The translations under genes and the position numbers were made by a program. Of a DNA stretch of 64,000 nt, positions 61,221-64,000 are shown one piece after another; within the stretch, counting starts at the first letter, position 1; the number at the start of each line of letters is the position of its first letter. Below the pieces are notes generated by a model that worked only from the letters and a program-made list of their open reading frames with translations, searched no databases and had not been told where the DNA came from. This DNA is from Chitinophagaceae bacterium (lineage in GTDB: Bacteria; Bacteroidota; Bacteroidia; Chitinophagales; Chitinophagaceae), in contig JAHBTK010000001.1 in NCBI GenBank assembly GCA_019638625.1, positions 1,107,434 to 1,171,433 of the forward strand, read 5' to 3'.

Positions 61221-64000
61221 TTATTCATCATTCAACCCCAGCCTGCTCAAATACGCGATCAGGTCGCGCAGATCTTCCTCACTGATCCCCTGGAGCAAGC
61301 CCGAAGGCATAAGGGAACCGCTTTCTTCCGCTTTCCTGACATTTTTCTTTTCTATACGGATCGTTTTAGCCGCCGCGTTCAGTACGGTAAATGTCTCTTT
61401 GTCTTCCCACAACTTATTACCCTGTACCAGTTCGCCATTTTTTGTTTCAATGGTAATGAATTTATACCCTTCCTTGATGTTTTCACCGGGCCAAAGAACT
61501 TCGATTAAAATTTCTTCCGGAGATAAGCCCCGCCCAACCGCGGAAAGATTGGGACCGACCCTGCCACCTTTGCCATTTATATTATGACAGGAAGCACAAA
61601 CAGGATTGGCAAGGTACACCTGTTCGCCTTTGTCCGCATTTCCTTTTTCTTTTACCGCTTTCACAATCCTGTCTGTGTAGGCTTTATCATATGATGCCGG
61701 AAGGGTGTTCCTGACACCTACTATTTCATCCAGTTTGCTTTTCAACTCCGGCGTTTCCAGTCCGCTTAATGCCAGCGCCTGCAGCAGGATACCTGCAAGG
61801 CCGGGTGAAAGGTTTTGTTGCGCGATTCCTGCGGACATTGCCGCGATACCGCCGCTTTGTCCGGCTACCGGTGTTATAAATTCTTTGATGCGATCTACGG
61901 TTAGGGGTGGCTGTTGTATCTCCTTATACATAATATCAACAGCCGTATTCAGGTCTGTGGCACAGATGGCTTTGAGTGCTGCCAGTCTCACTTTTAAGGG
62001 ATTGTTTTTATCCTGAAACTGTGCTTTTAAAAGATCGATGGCTTTGCTGCCCTGCAGCCGACCCAGGGCCAGTAACCCTTCTGCCCGTACGCCGGGGTCT
62101 GTTCTGGTATCCTGTACCAGCAGGCTCACCGCATCGGCGCTTTGTTTCAGGTCCCAGTTTTTTACCAGTTGCAGGGTGGCAGCCAGGAAGCCGGTATTTG
62201 TTCCGGAGCTCAGTACTTTCGCAACGGTTTGAACAATTTCTTCTGGTATGGCAGTTGGCTGAAGGGCAGAAAGTTTATCCATCATCGCGGCATCTTGTGA
62301 ATCCGCTATCTGCCGGAATACATAACTGATGTGACTGAAATTGCCTGCTTTGGCTAGCGCCAGTAACAGGTTGTTTTTTACACCTGGCGGAATATCTTTT
62401 AGTTCCACAAGATGAAACAGTTTTTCAGCAGGTAACCACCCGGGCGGATCGTTGCTGATGATCAATGCCAGGTGGTGTTGCTTATTAAACCGGAGGCTGT
62501 CTTTTTTTAACGCCTCTTCCCAGTATGGACGCAGGGCATAAATGGTTTTGTCCCACGCATAACGGATAAATTTATCAACCGGGTGGTCGAATGCCTGGAC
62601 TGCGACTGCCGCGGATTCGGGACGATGTATATAACTTGCGGCTACTACCGCGTGCAACCTTACTTTACTGCTTGGGTCGTTTACCAGGGTTTGCAGTAAC
62701 CGGAGCGGGTCCGTTAAGCGATCATTCCATTTCGAAACCAACTGGGCGGCATATGCCCTTGCTCCGGGGTTTTTTCCGCCGGCAAGGGTGGTAAGGATCG
62801 TTTCATTAACAATATTGTGACTCTCATAAACGCCGGCTGCTTCCACCAGGTAACGCTCGTATTGTATATCCTGCTTATCGAGTTTTTTAACCCATTCATC
62901 CAGGTGGGGAAAGAGTTTTTCAGCGGGCGTTTCCGCCAGCAATCTTTTTACCTGGTACCGCACCCAGTATTCCTCCGATTTTAAATGATCCAACAATACC
63001 GCTGCCGGCTGGTTGTACAGGTCCGGGCGTTTCACCAAAGGTCTACCTTTGGCGGTAATGCGCCATATTCTCCCGTGTAGCTTATCTCTTTCGGGATGCC
63101 TGACAGAAGCCTGGTAATGCCCGATAATAGGGTTATACCAATCCAGTACATAGATGGCCCCATCCGGCCCGGTGTTTACTTCCACCGGGCGAAAGCTTCT
63201 GCTGGAAGAAATGATCAACGGGTCAACCAGGTGCGCCTTGTATCCCGATGAGTCTGCGCTCAGCTTCATCCGTTCGATATGGTTATTATAATACCCCGCG
63301 ATCACCAGATCTTCCCGTAAATCGTCGGGCATATGTTTGGTACGTACTAACACCAACCCGGATCCTTTGATCTCCAGCCTTCCTATATCAGGCAGGTAGG
63401 ACCTGTTGGATGCTTCTACCAGCCCGGGAACAGAGTAAAACAGTTCCGGGTCATTGGCCTTGTGAAACATCTCTCCCCAGTCATTAAAAGCCATTCCCCA
63501 GGGGTTTACGCTGGCGGTCGACCAGTCGAAGAAATTGTCCAGTTTACCGGTGGTGGGGCGATATCTCCAGATGCCCGCCCTGTTGGCGCGTTTTATACCC
63601 CAGGGCGTTTCAATGCGGCTGTAAATATTATGTCCCTGGGAAAAATACAGGTCACCGCCGGGACTCCAGGTAAACGAGTTGATCGTTTGATGCAGGTCGC
63701 CGGTTCCGAAGCCGGAAAACAGCACGGAGCGTTTATCCGCCTTCCCGTCTTTGTCCGTATCTTCCAGGAAAAGCATTTCTGTTTGCTCCCCTAAATATAC
63801 GCCGCCGTGTCCCAGTTCAAAACCCAACGGTATATGTAGTCCGTCTGCAAAAACAGAAGAGGTATCAGCCCTGCCATCGCCATCCCTGTCCTCCAGGATC
63901 AGCAGTTTGTCATCCGGTTTTTTTCCTAATTCAGGATGTGGATAGGTGGTGGTACACAACACCCATAACCTGCCGTGTTCATCCCACCGCATGGCAACCG
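61221..64000 (-). CDS. Heme-binding PVC-type dehydrogenase with HEAT repeats, 5' end cut by window edge
   Basis: At least 925 codons are visible and the frame stays open to base 64000, so the start lies outside the window; the ATG at 63992 sits in VAMRWDE, an internal motif. In order: a dehydrogenase-like six-bladed propeller (about residues 1-330; DDKLLILEDRDGDGRADT, GGDLYFSQGHNIYS, NPWGMAFNDWGEMF, TGPDGAIYVLDWYNP), a long helical HEAT-like region (about 340-770; VRYQVKRLLAETP and repeated leucine-rich helices), and a C-terminal cytochrome-c domain with CASCH heme site and GRVGPNL. The type is common in Planctomycetes and Bacteroidota and probably oxidises a sugar or alcohol in the periplasm. 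It shares the propeller type with the gene at 41761. Confidence 0.9.
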   Translation of the reverse strand, partial: VAMRWDEHGRLWVLCTTTYPHPELGKKPDDKLLILEDRDGDGRADTSSVFADGLHIPLGFELGHGGVYLGEQTEMLFLEDTDKDGKADKRSVLFSGFGTGDLHQTINSFTWSPGGDLYFSQGHNIYSRIETPWGIKRANRAGIWRYRPTTGKLDNFFDWSTASVNPWGMAFNDWGEMFHKANDPELFYSVPGLVEASNRSYLPDIGRLEIKGSGLVLVRTKHMPDDLREDLVIAGYYNNHIERMKLSADSSGYKAHLVDPLIISSSRSFRPVEVNTGPDGAIYVLDWYNPIIGHYQASVRHPERDKLHGRIWRITAKGRPLVKRPDLYNQPAAVLLDHLKSEEYWVRYQVKRLLAETPAEKLFPHLDEWVKKLDKQDIQYERYLVEAAGVYESHNIVNETILTTLAGGKNPGARAYAAQLVSKWNDRLTDPLRLLQTLVNDPSSKVRLHAVVAASYIHRPESAAVAVQAFDHPVDKFIRYAWDKTIYALRPYWEEALKKDSLRFNKQHHLALIISNDPPGWLPAEKLFHLVELKDIPPGVKNNLLLALAKAGNFSHISYVFRQIADSQDAAMMDKLSALQPTAIPEEIVQTVAKVLSSGTNTGFLAATLQLVKNWDLKQSADAVSLLVQDTRTDPGVRAEGLLALGRLQGSKAIDLLKAQFQDKNNPLKVRLAALKAICATDLNTAVDIMYKEIQQPPLTVDRIKEFITPVAGQSGGIAAMSAGIAQQNLSPGLAGILLQALALSGLETPELKSKLDEIVGVRNTLPASYDKAYTDRIVKAVKEKGNADKGEQVYLANPVCASCHNINGKGGRVGPNLSAVGRGLSPEEILIEVLWPGENIKEGYKFITIETKNGELVQGNKLWEDKETFTVLNAAAKTIRIEKKNVRKAEESGSLMPSGLLQGISEEDLRDLIAYLSRLGLNDE

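Noticed and set aside
1..64000. tRNA, rRNA or CRISPR arrays
   Set aside because: No cloverleaf-like or rRNA-like segment and no regularly spaced repeat array was noticed on reading; a covariance-model scan was not possible.

Overview
The window reads as chromosomal DNA of a Bacteroidota bacterium, most likely class Chitinophagia (family Chitinophagaceae). The grounds are two SusC/SusD pairs, a hybrid two-component system with a C-terminal AraC domain, a sensor of the propeller/Y_Y_Y type, Bacteroidota-like lipoprotein signals, absence of strong Shine-Dalgarno sequences, and TAnnTTTG-type -7 promoter boxes. The genus cannot be fixed from sequence alone.

Layout. (1) 1-7.8 kb: the 3' part of a CotH-family gene, then an intact IS4-type insertion sequence (1389-2931, 18-bp perfect inverted repeats, 8-bp target duplication) that landed in the loop of a hairpin. 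Next come a hybrid two-component sensor/regulator (2996-6013) and a cholesterol-dependent-cytolysin-like protein (6142-7746). (2) 7.75-8.28 kb: gene-free DNA with two REP-like hairpins and inverted copies of an intergenic repeat. (3) 8.3-17.1 kb: a small polysaccharide utilisation locus for a beta-1,3-type glucan, with a GH16 lipoprotein, SusD and SusC on the minus strand and a divergent propeller/LuxR-type regulator. (4) 17.3-60.7 kb: a very large catabolic locus. It holds an AraC regulator; Gfo/Idh oxidoreductase, NagB-like, PIG-L deacetylase, DhnA-type aldolase, second Gfo/Idh, PfkB kinase, DUF1097; DapA/NanA-type lyase, class-III aminotransferase, GntR/FCD regulator; SusC/SusD; two unknown Tat-exported proteins around two tandem sialidase-like propellers; SGNH esterase, AstE-type deacylase, SDR, PLP lyase. 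It continues with a minus-strand block (sugar-dehydrogenase-like propeller, cupredoxin, YVTN propeller, FMN hydroxyacid oxidase, acetamidase/formamidase, DUF1080-YVTN fusion) and a plus-strand block (RidA, M81 peptidase, SMP-30, NanM-like mutarotase, aldo/keto reductase, SDR, MFS, PEP synthase, FBPase). (5) 61.2-64.0 kb: the C-terminal part of a HEAT/cytochrome-c type dehydrogenase on the minus strand, running off the edge.

The most notable finding is a repeated 15-bp palindrome, ATATGTAnTACATAT, with the GTnnnAC core of FadR-type GntR regulators. Perfect copies stand before the first Gfo/Idh gene, the gntR gene, the SusC gene, and both arms of the divergent DUF1080-YVTN/RidA promoter. Degenerate copies stand before the lyase gene and again before gntR. 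This ties about 40 kb together as one probable regulon run by the FCD regulator at 27723-28415.

Read together, the locus looks like uptake and breakdown of an acylated amino sugar or nonulosonic-acid-like glycan. Surface import would use SusC/D, trimming would use sialidase-like propellers and an esterase, and ring opening a mutarotase. N-deacylation, deamination or transamination, phosphorylation and aldol cleavage to pyruvate or triose would follow, and PEP synthase and fructose-bisphosphatase would support gluconeogenesis from pyruvate. The pathway is inference: the signature residues of classical sialidases and the usual NanE/NanK enzymes are not seen, so the substrate is probably not ordinary Neu5Ac.
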